The notes beneath the pieces are model-generated. The model made no database searches. It was not told the origin of the DNA and saw only the letters and a list, made by a program, of their open reading frames with translations. From contig JACCLO010000008.1 of assembly GCA_029448655.1 (NCBI GenBank), positions 806,001 to 870,000 of the forward strand: a DNA stretch of 64,000 bases, in the 5' to 3' direction. The DNA is from Wolfiporia cocos. Taxonomy: Eukaryota; Basidiomycota; Agaricomycetes; Polyporales; Phaeolaceae. This document shows positions 1-10,021 of this stretch, piece after piece (the stretch's first letter is position 1; each line of letters opens with the position of its first letter). A program made the translations under genes and the position numbers.

Positions 1-1128
1 TTCAACTGCCGATCGCATCTCTTCCGGAAGGTCGACCTGACTCGGGCAGCACGGCGCATACGGTTCGCACAGGTTCTCTCCACATCGACGGGGGTCGGTG
101 AGCATGTCAGAGAGCTCACGATCAGTGGGACCATCCTTCAGTCCAGCGAACATGCCAAAATGCTGCACAACTTACGTGGCGTGAAACGACTGTTCCTGCG
201 AAACTGGGATGCTGGGAAAACAACGCGGGAGGCATACGACACCTTGCAGAAATTAACCCCGTCGATAACCACGCTGCATCTTCTGTCGGTCATAATCGAC
301 CAACAGGATTTCGCCCGGCTACTATCCGAGTGCCGGAAGCTCAACGATGTTCGTCTTTGGGATGTCCGCGTCCGCACCGATGCAATCGATCCGCCACTTC
401 CCACCACGGTGGCGCCCATATCTGACTCCGTCGTCGTCATTGACACGCTCAGCTCTTTGACGATCACTAGTCCGGCCGCGCTGGCACAGATGAGCGACAA
501 AATTAGCATTCGACTTCGCCAGCTCGAAGTGAATTGTCAGCTCGCATCGCCTCAATCGGTCGAGCGCGCAAAAACCCTTCTTTGCCTCGGCGGTCCGACA
601 CTCCAGAGCCTGGTGTTCACTCTTCGCGCTGGCTCATACGGCCCCTCCTGGTCGGATCAGCTGCACTTCGCCGACATCCCTAACCTCACTTCCTTGCACC
701 TCAAAGACGGCATGATGAGCGCGCCACAAATTTACACCCGTCGCGCTCCCGAATATTCCTTGCGCTGGGTCTGCCCCGCCCTCGCCCAAATCGACGCCTC
801 TCACTCCCACCTCCAAAAAATCCAAATTAGCCTCAGGGTGTTCCGCGCGGGCGATTTGGACAGCTGCGGCCTTGACTGGGCGCGGCTCGACGATATACTT
901 GCTCACATTGCGAAGGCGCATCCGCGACTGATGGTGGAATTCTGCGTGTGCTGTGCGGACGCCTTTGGCCTGTGGGCCAAACAGGCGGTGGATCTCATGC
1001 GCGCGAAGACGCCGCAACTGTGCACTGCGAGCACAAATTCGGCGATTGTTTGTTGTCGAGGGTGGACGGAGGAAGCAGCATTGGGCGGAGGCGTGGTTGG
1101 TCCTTCTATGAAACACGACTGCCGGTGA
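1..1128 (+). CDS. F-box/leucine-rich-repeat-like protein, 5' partial
   Basis: The reading frame is open from base 1 to the TGA at 1126-1128, so the gene begins left of the window and the ATG at 160 is internal. The first residues (about NCRSHLFRKVDLT, then a run ending HVRELTISG) resemble the segment that follows the F-box helix bundle in basidiomycete F-box proteins. The rest is a leucine-rich, irregular LRR-like solenoid (LRGVKRLFLRNW, LSSLTITS, LQSLVFTLR, LTSLHLKDG). Such proteins usually act as substrate receptors of SCF ubiquitin ligases; the substrate here is unknown. The last ~45 residues are low in leucine and may come from reading into a terminal intron or non-coding sequence. No F-box is visible because it would lie upstream. 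Confidence 0.7.
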   Translation, partial: FNCRSHLFRKVDLTRAARRIRFAQVLSTSTGVGEHVRELTISGTILQSSEHAKMLHNLRGVKRLFLRNWDAGKTTREAYDTLQKLTPSITTLHLLSVIIDQQDFARLLSECRKLNDVRLWDVRVRTDAIDPPLPTTVAPISDSVVVIDTLSSLTITSPAALAQMSDKISIRLRQLEVNCQLASPQSVERAKTLLCLGGPTLQSLVFTLRAGSYGPSWSDQLHFADIPNLTSLHLKDGMMSAPQIYTRRAPEYSLRWVCPALAQIDASHSHLQKIQISLRVFRAGDLDSCGLDWARLDDILAHIAKAHPRLMVEFCVCCADAFGLWAKQAVDLMRAKTPQLCTASTNSAIVCCRGWTEEAALGGGVVGPSMKHDCR

Positions 1129-1458
1129 TCGGCTCTGCACACGGTATCTATCAAATTACATGAGGATTGTTAGATGATACATGGTATTTATCACCGCACC
1201 CACGAACAATAGCGATTACTTATTGGTCACACCGCCAAGCGGAGCCCATCATAGCATTATATATATATGGAAGAACGCATACGTATTTGCGGCTATTAGC
1301 TGTAGCTGTCCATGATAGTCTCAACGTGAATATTTGGATGGCAGTTACAGATACATATGACGACGGCTGGTTGCTGTCATGCCTAAAATGCGATATGGAT
1401 GTAAACCCTGACTTGTTTTCGAGACAAGGTGAGACGGTATTTTGGTGGGGACAATGGA
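1129..1458. other. Intergenic, 3' ends of two convergent F-box genes
   Basis: Convergent 3' region between two F-box-like genes. It is AT-richer than its surroundings, contains ATATATATATGG at about 1258, and shows only short unsupported frames. I see no RNA gene or repeat here. Confidence 0.5.
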
Positions 1459-2457
1459 TTAAGTATGGTCGACCGAAACATGATCTGAAACAGAGCTGGT
1501 AGAATAACAGTTCGACACCATCAGCATTTCTATATGGGACGAAAACGTTAACATCACATGCCTGATGTGCACGAGTTTTCCAACATCCCCTTCCAACAAT
1601 GCCTGACGCGCCTTCTTCGCTAGCTGCCAGATGTCTTTCCGGCCGTGCTCCAGTATGTCTCTCAGAGCCCTCTTGGCACTATCCATACTCCGCATGATGG
1701 GAAGAAGATGTAGGCTCTTGGATTGAGACAGAATCGGTTGAACTTCAGCAATCCATCGGGCGAGATCGTCCGGCGGCTTCACCACGAGGACGACCATCTC
1801 GAGCCTCTCATGGGCCATGAAAGGTGGGGCGTTCCCTATGATCTCAGAGAGGCTGTCACTACTCGACGAGAAAGCCACAAATTTAACTGATCTCATAGAT
1901 GCAATTAGCCTAGGTGCAAGATAGAAGGGAGTGAAGTAGTCCACAAGGTGCAGATGTGTGACATTCGACAGCAAATAGGGAATGGATGGTGAATAATCTT
2001 GCAGGAAGCTGAAGCCGAACATCGTCAGCCTGATGCACGTAGGAGGAGGACCCGAGTCTGTGAAGCCGGAACAAGCCGCCATCCCAGCTACACTACATGC
2101 ATCAAGGTACGAGCTTGGGATGACCAAATGCGTCGCTGTGCACCACAGCCAGGAGTTTTGTCGTGCTATCCCGACTGATCTAGGTCCTGAAGTGGGCGGG
2201 ATGTCGTCGATGAAGACGTTGCGGACGAATGGCCTGAGGTGATCAGGGAAGCGGGAAAGCTGACCGACATTCCGTACGCGGGGAATAGTTGCGTAAGCGG
2301 CCGATAGGGCAATCGCTCGAATCCAGGAGCAGACTTGAGTAAGGACTCGCGCGAGCTCTGGATCGGCTAGGCCTTCGACAGATATCAGGATCACCAACTC
2401 GGCGGGCAACCTCATCGGTGCGAGATCGTTATTTTCGACGGTACACGAGTATATCAT
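1459..2457 (-). CDS. F-box-like protein
   Basis: A single minus-strand open frame. The first in-frame ATG is at 2457; an upstream TTG only extends the frame. Residues ~16-50 (LPAELVILISVEGLADPELARVL, a tryptophan-containing helix, then a basic-free loop) look like a degenerate F-box: an LP.E.. start, LA.VC-type middle and an aromatic end. The rest (~280 aa) is a leucine-rich C-terminal half with no clear repeats (THLHLVDYF, LEMVVLVVK). The length of about 332 aa suits the short F-box proteins common in mushrooms. It probably belongs to the same family as the partial gene on its left. The function is inferred only from the family (SCF adaptor). Confidence 0.6.
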   Translation of the reverse strand: MIYSCTVENNDLAPMRLPAELVILISVEGLADPELARVLTQVCSWIRAIALSAAYATIPRVRNVGQLSRFPDHLRPFVRNVFIDDIPPTSGPRSVGIARQNSWLWCTATHLVIPSSYLDACSVAGMAACSGFTDSGPPPTCIRLTMFGFSFLQDYSPSIPYLLSNVTHLHLVDYFTPFYLAPRLIASMRSVKFVAFSSSSDSLSEIIGNAPPFMAHERLEMVVLVVKPPDDLARWIAEVQPILSQSKSLHLLPIMRSMDSAKRALRDILEHGRKDIWQLAKKARQALLEGDVGKLVHIRHVMLTFSSHIEMLMVSNCYSTSSVSDHVSVDHT

Positions 2458-3516
2458 TGGAGAGTGTACCAAGTGTGGATGATGTTTTGTTGGATGCTCA
2501 GGATTTGAGTGAATATCCTGAGATCAGACACGATCTTGAGTACGCCCCTGCTCGACTTGTAAAAAAGAAATGGACGTACAGATGAAATAGTTCTATATCC
2601 CAACTCTAGAGTATTTTGGTTTCCGGTCGAAGACTCGGATGAGCGACTGGCAGTACGCCAACTAGAAAGTTGTGGCTTTGAGAATGAGCAGTCGCCGCAT
2701 ATTGAACGGGCTTACAGCGATGCACAATAATATCCCAACCTAGAAGCCAGAACTCGTCGCGTTGTATGCCGATGGTTAGAGCAGTGTTGACAGAGAAAGG
2801 ACCACAACCACGGAGCCGTTAATGGCCTGTTGAGCGTTCGAGCGGTGTATCATATATGATCCGCGCCGCGGCGCATTGCGAGTGTGTGGTCGATAACATA
2901 AGAGTTTATACCACGCGTCACAAGGGCGGCAAAGTATTTCACAGGCCAAGGTATCGGATGCAGTCAGGGCTCATGTATTATTGAATATTCACCCTGCAGT
3001 TAACAGTATTTTCCCCGTTTATGTAATCAGCCGGATGTTTGCACAGAGAATATATGGCCAGTTAAATCTCAGATCGGGGAAACATCGATCACTGCTGTGG
3101 TGGCACTTGCTCGCGGGATGGGGAGGAGGGCGCCAGCGAAAAATGGGGCATTCTGATTGGTCCCAACGGGCGCCTTCCAGGACTGCCAATTTTATTATTA
3201 ATAATATACATTTGTATACTGCCGCAGTAGGCTGGGTACCTACAAAGGAGGTCGCGGTCGTGCAGGGCACGACTAATACGTAGGTGAAATGGGCGGGGCG
3301 CGGCACGGCATAGGACTGCCAATTAACATTGCCATACTGGCTGAGGATAAAAACTCCCGCCACAATAAACGATTCATTATCGCGGAAAGCATCCGCGAGG
3401 ATTCATGCCGACGCAGTCGGTGCTTCAAAGCTTCACTACTTATCAACGACGATCGATCTTCACGGAAAGCCTCCTTCATTCGTCACAAAGTAGGTGTTAC
3501 ATGGAGTCCTGAGAGT
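2458..3516. other. Intergenic, nothing recognised
   Basis: About 1 kb between the F-box-like gene and the mL45-like gene. Only short overlapping frames without family resemblance occur on either strand. There is no repeat, RNA gene or convincing promoter motif that I can support. Confidence 0.4.
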
Positions 3517-4682
3517 TCATAGAGCTTTGAACCTCGGTTCCAACCCTTCGTAGATACGATCCCGGAATGCCCACGGGGTATCATACCACAACCGCTTTTG
3601 CACCACCAAGTATTCAACAACGAGCTTGGGGTCAGTCTGTTCATGCAAGAGCACGCCTTTTTTGGAGTAAATATTAAGGCTCTGGAGCATTCTTGTAAAC
3701 GCTTGCGCGATGGGAGAGGTCCAACTGATAGCTGCTCACCTGGAAAGTGTCGAACCTAACCAGAGCTTGTACGAGTAGCCGACTGCCGTTGTTGGGCACC
3801 TTCTGGCCCAAAAACCCGGGGAGCGAGCGGATGCTTACGACGCGGCAGGGGGAGCGCTCTCCATGGAATTTCCAGGCATACACGCGAGAGGGGTCCTGCT
3901 TTCGGGTTAGGTTCAGGTAGTGAGACTGCATGTCCCCAATAGCGAGCGCTTTGATTGTTTTTTCATCACGGCTACACCGGTCGTGCTGAGCGCGAGTTTG
4001 TGCAGGTAGAGGACGTATACGCACTTGGCGACTGCCGAGTTGAGCTTCAAGTATGTATCCAGGGCGGCTTTGCGGATGGGCGCGATCCAAGCAGAATCTT
4101 TGGTGGACTTGACGGCGAGGACCTGAGGGTGCCACGGGTGTGTGTTCTTGATGCCAGGGAACCCCTTGTCTGCAGCCATTCTACGCATGCTGTGCGGAAA
4201 CATGCGTGATAAGTATGACCGTGCTGTGCGGCGTGGTTCGGGCACATACCTGAGGATGTTAAGAGACCAGTTCCGCAATGTCGATTTGAAGGAAGACCAG
4301 TGATCGCGCAGCGCAGCATCTTTTTTCTTAGACATGAGGCTTGGGATAATAAGGTCTTTACCCTTCGTAGGTCAGACTCAATGTCGGCGCCGTTTAATAA
4401 GAACACACGCAGACGTAACTTACCCAGTGTTTGTACGCGCACGCCCCACGGATCCACCTGAATCTTATGCGCTATATGCCTCATCTTCTCGTACTCGGCG
4501 AGGAATTCTTCGTTAGTCACCATCTCCTTCTCCTTCTCCTTGACCTTAGTTTTGGTAGCATAACAACGTCGCGGGATGGAGGCAAGTACGGGAAGCAGAG
4601 GATGGCGAACGGCAACCAGATTGCGAGTACTTGGGCCGCGCAATGCAATGTCAATACATTTGCCCGAGTGTCGGAGAGCCAT
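3517..4682 (-). CDS. Mitochondrial ribosomal protein mL45/Mba1-like (Tim44-like domain)
   Basis: Five exons on the minus strand: 4424-4682, 4250-4355, 4025-4189, 3740-3971 and 3517-3681. All introns are GT-AG (53-68 nt) and phases join to 308 aa. The N-terminus is arginine-rich, lacks acidic residues and ends in RRCYATK, a typical mitochondrial presequence with an RCY cleavage region. The C-terminal half carries the family pattern: a mid-region HYLNL...YAWKFHGE, then LVVQ-type strand RFDTFQ-SLNIYSKKG, then VVEYLVVQKRLW, as in mL45/Mba1. The family sits at the tunnel exit of the mitochondrial large subunit and helps dock the ribosome at the inner membrane for Oxa1-dependent insertion. An upstream TTG in frame is not needed; the ATG at 4682 begins the presequence. 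It is divergent from a MIX17-like gene 317 bp away. Confidence 0.85.
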
Positions 4683-4999
4683 GGCGAAATCGTGTCGACT
4701 CGGCCGCAAACTTCGAGTTCCAGGTACACTGCAGCCTGATGTCTAGTTTTTGTCGTCCAGAAACCTTTGGGTGCAGACCGCCAGCCACTCAAAAGTAGCG
4801 TACTATGCCTGCGGACGACTGGAATTTCAGTGGGATCGGGTATAGGCGGCAGCAGCCGGCGCTCAATATGCGCACGTGACCATCCGGATTTCTTTCGGCT
4901 TGCGTGTTCTGACCGGCACCTCTGTCGGTCAGGCAAATTCTGTGCATTCCACAGCTTCACCTCGAACCACCACCATCTTCGCTTCGCGCTACTAACACC
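4683..4999. promoter_or_regulatory. Shared divergent promoter region of two mitochondrial-protein genes
   Basis: The 317 bp between the start codons of the mL45/Mba1-like gene (-) and the MIX17-like gene (+) must hold both promoters. I see no convincing TATA box; pyrimidine-rich stretches precede the plus-strand start. The shared region suggests co-expression of two mitochondrial proteins. Confidence 0.5.
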
Positions 5000-5628
5000 A
5001 TGCCTGTACGTATCTTGTCGGGAGCCTGGTGAAAGCAAACTCACTTCGCTCTCGGTTCTAAAACAGCGTCAATCCCGCTCTCGCTCTGCACCCCGACCGG
5101 CTCCCGCACCCAGCCAGACCCGTGGTGCGCACACTGCTGCAGCACCCTACCCGGGTGCTTCTGCTCCCCCCGCGCACCGCGCGCCCCCTGTCCCTGCGCA
5201 GGCGCACGCGCCAGGCAAGGAGCCGGGTATGCTCGCACAGATGGCCGCCACCGCTGGTTCCGTCGCGGTCGGCTCGACCATCGGCCACGGTCTCTCGCAC
5301 ATGCTCTTCGGCGGCTCGTCAGCGGCGCCCGCGCCCGAGGCACCCGCCGCCGTCCCGGTCCAGCAGCAGTCGTACCAGGCGCAGGGTGTGAGCTGCGAGA
5401 CGCAGGCGAAGGGTAAGTGGGCACTGCTTGGTAAGCGCCGGTGGATATGGCTGATCACGGTGTCTGCAGATTTCACGAAGTGCCTCGAAAAGGCGGATCT
5501 TCCTTCGTGCACATGGTATCTGGAGCAGCTCAAGGCAGTAAGTCCGCAGTTTGACTACGCAGCTTTTGGCGCTGACTAGTCTTGGCTTCGGCGTTATCTA
5601 GTGCCAGGCCGCTGCTGCGCCTTACTAG
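5000..5628 (+). CDS. MIX17 / CHCHD2-CHCHD10-like twin CX9C protein
   Basis: Four exons: 5000-5005, 5067-5412, 5470-5537 and 5602-5628; all introns are GT-AG and phases give 148 aa. The first coding exon holds only ATG CCT. The protein starts MPRQSRSRSAPRPAPAP, a basic Pro/Ala-rich N-terminus. The middle is an Ala/Gly hydrophobic helix (MLAQMAATAGSVAVGSTIGH). The C-terminal CHCH domain has two exact CX9C pairs, one reconstructed across intron 2 (C-ETQAKDFTK-C) and one across intron 3 (C-TWYLEQLKA-C). This order is the CHCHD2/CHCHD10/Mix17 family, soluble proteins of the intermembrane space imported through the Mia40 disulphide relay. Without the last 27-nt exon the final cysteine would be missing, which supports the splice model. 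Confidence 0.93.
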
Positions 5629-7201
5629 AGTGTCTCTGTTGCGTTGTAGCTTGCGCGGAATGTTCTGTTCGTCGTATCATCAGGAATAATTTTATACGAT
5701 AACTTGCATTCCGTGCCATGCATGATATTCCCAGCTGACAAGGGGACAGTTCGTGCGCTCTGACAGCAGCTGTGAGTCTTGCTCTATGCTCAACGTGTGT
5801 CATTTACTTTTATCCCTGGATTGCGCTTAATCTTTGATGTGCATCCGGTGTCTTATATGTGTGATTGCAAAAATCCCTCATCCGCGAGACCTTGCATGGG
5901 CCGATCACTCCACTGTTCCCACCTGAATCCCGTCGGTTGGGCTCTGCCCTAAGAAGCTCTAAAGAGCCGGCGGTTGCCACGGTAAGTGATAAATGTCATT
6001 TTTGAGCGCGGACTTTACCCTCAATGCGGTGCCATCTGCCGTCACATTGCACTCGTGATGAGTGCCAATCCTGCGACTCGCGCGGAATTGTTGGTCCGGC
6101 CCACGAAAGAAGGGGGTATCAAAATCAGTGTTGTGCAATTCCTCGGATCTATGTTGGAACCCTCCGAAATGGAAGACGTGAGTGGTCCTTCCTGACTTCA
6201 GATACGGCGACATGGCCGGTGACTACTCCCTGGGATGCTCATCTGTTTAAGCAAGGCTGTCCACGGAGTCCTCCACTGGGAATGCGGACGACTGATCCCA
6301 TTCGGAATTTGCACAGCAAGCTTCCTTCAGCGATCAGATTACTCATGAGACGGCGGAAGTGCCCTGCGATATGCAAATTCGCACTCCTGACTCGCTTCTG
6401 ACTCGCTTGACAATAAAGAGCCGTCCCTGGCATACCGGGCGGTTGCCTGGGTTGCTAGGAACTTGGCCTCGAGGTGAAGAGCAGGCTTTGCTGGCAAATT
6501 AACTGACGGCGTTCGAAGGCAACCGTTGCAGTAGTCCATTCGTTCTTGGGCTTGCTCGTGACGCAGGGATGTCCTGCGACTGGTGGAAGAGATGCTATTG
6601 CCTGATTCACTGTCGTAATACCCACTGGCCTGCCCGGTGTACAGTCATCCTGCTGCACCGGTGATAAGAGGCGAAGCCAGCTATCCAGCGCGGAGGGTCT
6701 GAAGACATCCGCTTTCTGGCCTAGAACCTAAAGAAGTTTATGTCATAACTTCCGCGAGCCGCTCCGCTAGGCTTGTTTTGTTTCCCACTATCTGCCAGAA
6801 TACGCCTCTCGTCTCCGTTGAGATTGCTACAGTTGCCACCCTCGAGGTGGTCCTGTTGAGAGGACGATGTGCATGATATGAGGAGCTACGCGCGGGGTTG
6901 CACAGCCAATCACCGGCACCAACACAGACCCGATCGTCGCGGTGAACCGGGGGCAAAGAGCGCCGTCCGCAGCCAATCGTCTTGCATACGCGGTGATGAG
7001 ATCTCGTAGGGCATTTCGGGTAATACAAACCAGGGAAAGGGTGCGCATGGATCGAAGTGGAAAGAATCCGTAGTGTCCTGGCGATGATGCGTTCCCACTG
7101 AATATAAGACTAGCCGCAGGCACAGTGCGCCCGGTTTTGGCCCCTCGATTCCTGACGTCTCCTCCGCTGGCGTGTGGTAGGACAGCTCTTGTGCGATTGA
7201 A
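5629..7201. other. Intergenic, unresolved
   Basis: About 1.6 kb between the MIX17-like and arrestin-like genes. Several short frames exist (for example on + around 5986-6195 and on - around 6738-7123), but none shows a family, codon pattern or splice set that I can defend. The right end must carry the promoter of the arrestin-like gene. Confidence 0.35.
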
Positions 7202-9066
7202 ATGATTCCTCGTCGACCCCGGAACAACAGCTTCTCAAGCACTCGGTCGATAGAGCCTGATGCAGATGCGCAGCCTCGACGATCACGGTTTGACAGCATA
7301 ACTTCTCGCAAGAGGTCGGGGAGCACGCCACCGTCTCGTCATGCGCCTTCTAGCTACGTCCCAGTCGAGCCGCAGGAGGAACTGAACTTGCTTCCGCATG
7401 TTTCGGTGTTTCGGTGAGAACATCACTGCTCGGTCGCGATATGCACTGATGCGCCACTCTTGTGCTGCAAATGCTAGGAATACGACGCAGATGGAGCTGC
7501 ACGTACGGAGCTCTTCCGTGAAGATGACTCGTCCGCCGGGTTACGAGGTCGCCCGGTCACTACCCGTGTTTGACGTGCACAATAAGGTTGAGGGCACCGT
7601 GCTGCTCGACACAGGGCTGTGCTCGAACCCAGGGCGGTTGACCATCACGGTACGCGGGTTGCCAGCGATACCGTTCAATGTCGGCTAACGTCAGTTACGT
7701 CAGATGGAAGGATCGTTCGTATACATCTCTCCTCCCACGGATCACTCGGGCATGCCCGCAAAGGCTGGACCTTCGAGTATGCACCGACATACGTTCCTGC
7801 GGGAGTCGAAGGTGTTGCCTGTGGAGGGAGCGGTCACTCCAAGGCGTTCTAGCTCCTCGCTGCGCGAGGCCATCGCCAGTGTACGCCCACGCAACAGGAC
7901 AGAACGCCGACCAAGTCAGACAAACATCAGCGGCCCGTTGCGTCTGTTTCCGTTCTCCTTCGACGCGCCGCTGCCTAATCGCAGAGAGGAGGAGTTACCA
8001 CCCACCTTCTGTTCCGTCACAGAAGGGCTATCCGGGGTTCGTGCACGTGCAGCTGTGGAGCGTTTCGAGGTTGCATACAAATTGATTGCAACCTGGGAAA
8101 GCACCGCGGGTGACGACCAGAGGGGGTGAGTTGAGCGTATGGCCTCGTCTTCTGTACGTGAACCTTAAGCGCGCGAACAGCGTCGAAGCTCCAATCATCT
8201 TCGAGCCCGAATGTGATTTTGAGTCGTTCGATGGTCGTTCTATGGAACACGAAGCGTGGGTTGAAATGCCTCTGCATCCCGATCGTCCAGTCCCGTTCAA
8301 GTGTGCCGTGAGTATGTTTGAAATTGATCTGCTGGCGCGGTCTCATCTATTCTGTAGGTTGCGCTCCCGGACGTACCCACGTTTGGGCGCACCGCGTCTA
8401 TTCCGTATTATGTCGTCTTCACCACTACCCCACGATCCCCTTCTCTCGCACGCGACATATTCACCGACGCAACGATCACCGTCTCACTCACGCGGCAAGT
8501 AAACATGGACGCTCCGCCTGGCTCACCGTCCTCTCAATCGGTCGTCTCTGCCGGATCGCCGTCATCTGCGAGCTCTCTGAGCAGCAGCGAAGACGGGCCG
8601 TCGTCGTCGATCCTGGCTCACAAGACTCGGCTGATGAGGCGGGTCGTGAGCAGTGCGCCCCCCATCCTGTCGCGACGGCAACCCAAGCTGCCGATACAGC
8701 TGCCGCCACTAGGTATGGCAGAGGTCGAGCATGCTCCGCAAGGCTTCTCGGAGACCCGCGCGCTGTATCGGGATGTGTATGCAGGCTTTCCAAAGCGCCC
8801 CAAACTACGTGTGGAGCCAGGCCAAAAGCATCCGTCTTTGAGTGCGCTTGCGCAGCTCCCGGATGGGCTGTACAAGTCGAAGCTGCAGCTCAGCAGGTCT
8901 CTTATGCCGTCCATTGACTGGGCAGACCTGAGCGTAAAGGTGAGCAATCGTGTGAACTCATCACCGTGTGCATCTCTGCTCATAAGCATACCAGTACTAT
9001 TTGGAGGTCTCCGTTCTCTTCGGGCAGGATGAATCAAGAGCAAGAATACCCATTCGGATAATTTGA
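7202..9066 (+). CDS. Arrestin-like domain protein
   Basis: Six exons: 7202-7413, 7478-7649, 7704-8125, 8181-8307, 8358-8939 and 8995-9066; introns are 50-64 nt GT-AG and the model gives 528 aa. After a Ser/Arg-rich N-terminus, the segment MELHVRSSSVKMTRPPGYEVARSLPVFDV with NKVEGTVLLD and GRLTIT-type strands looks like an arrestin N-domain. The segment APIIFEPECDF leads to a second set of strands (VALPDVPTFGRTASIPYYVVFTT) of the C-domain. A Ser-rich linker follows, then the final exon YYLEVSVLFGQD and RIPIRII. Fungal arrestin-like proteins commonly act as adaptors that bring Rsp5/NEDD4-type ubiquitin ligases to membrane transporters; no PPxY motif is obvious here, so a direct Rsp5 role is uncertain. 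Confidence 0.85.
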
Positions 9067-10021
9067 GATCCTGCCACTCGTTTGCATCTACAGTTCGTTT
9101 TGCAATAACATTATTCATTTGTTCGTTGCCTGCATCTATGATCCTCGACGGATATTGTCTTCGATGTTGCAATGACTAGTCCACTATAAAAAGTATGCTG
9201 CATATTCTCACTGTACGATGTTCGTATTCACTATGATCTGCTTAACTCTCACGTTTTGATCCCGACCTTTGCCGGTACAGAGTTTGTCATGCAAGCGCTA
9301 CTGTCAATTAACCTCATTCTGCTCTTTAGGGGGGCTTCACAATTGGCACGTCAAATCGGTAGCTATATGCGCGCGATGCTGGAGCTCCTGCATCCTGATA
9401 AGCTGGATGCAATAGGGCTTCTGCTTTACTGCGGCAACTAGCAGTCCTGACTGGGCCGTAGGGCGCGCTTCGCGCTGCCATTGGACGTATGCTGAGTCCA
9501 TCGTTCAGCCGCACTGTTCACTAGAATATACAGTTTGGCGGCAGTATGTTTGACCAGGCATTTTGAACCAGCTGGTCCTCACTAGAAGCCGTTTCGCGGT
9601 GCTACATGAGTACTATTCAACATTGTTGACACTCTGGACATGTTACAGGTCTCTACGATCGAGGCGCGGCACGCGTGACGTCACGCGTTTAACGCGCAAT
9701 CCCCACGGCACTTCTCCAACATCCTCTTCCGTGTTTGTTACTAGGACAGCTTTACTTCCTCGTCGGTGTGTAGTCTGTGCTAGAGGGAAGGGTTTACTTT
9801 TCGTCTTTAGCTTGCGATGCTGATGACTGTCCTATTCAACTGTCCCTTACACAGCATCGAGTCATTGTATTTGCACTGGAAAAAATCCAATTACGCGTTA
9901 AGCAGGTAGCAATCGTACTATATAGGAAGAGAAAGTTGTGCTACCTTGATTCTACAAATGTTAAAGCCTCTAAGCCGTTCCTCTGTAGATCAACTATACA
10001 CCATTACGCGACGTTGTGGAA
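9067..10021. other. Intergenic, nothing recognised
   Basis: About 950 bp between the arrestin-like gene and the F-box/LRR gene. AT-rich with short non-conserved frames on both strands; no RNA gene or repeat identified. Confidence 0.4.

Noticed and set aside
3972..4020. A 35-nt intron with donor at 4020 in the mL45-like gene
   Set aside because: In phase but too short; the 53-nt alternative (3972-4024) with a better donor also keeps the frame.
4047..4709. 220-codon single frame as a gene
   Set aside because: It reads through intron 1 and 2 of the mL45-like gene; beyond 4424 the family sequence continues only after splicing.
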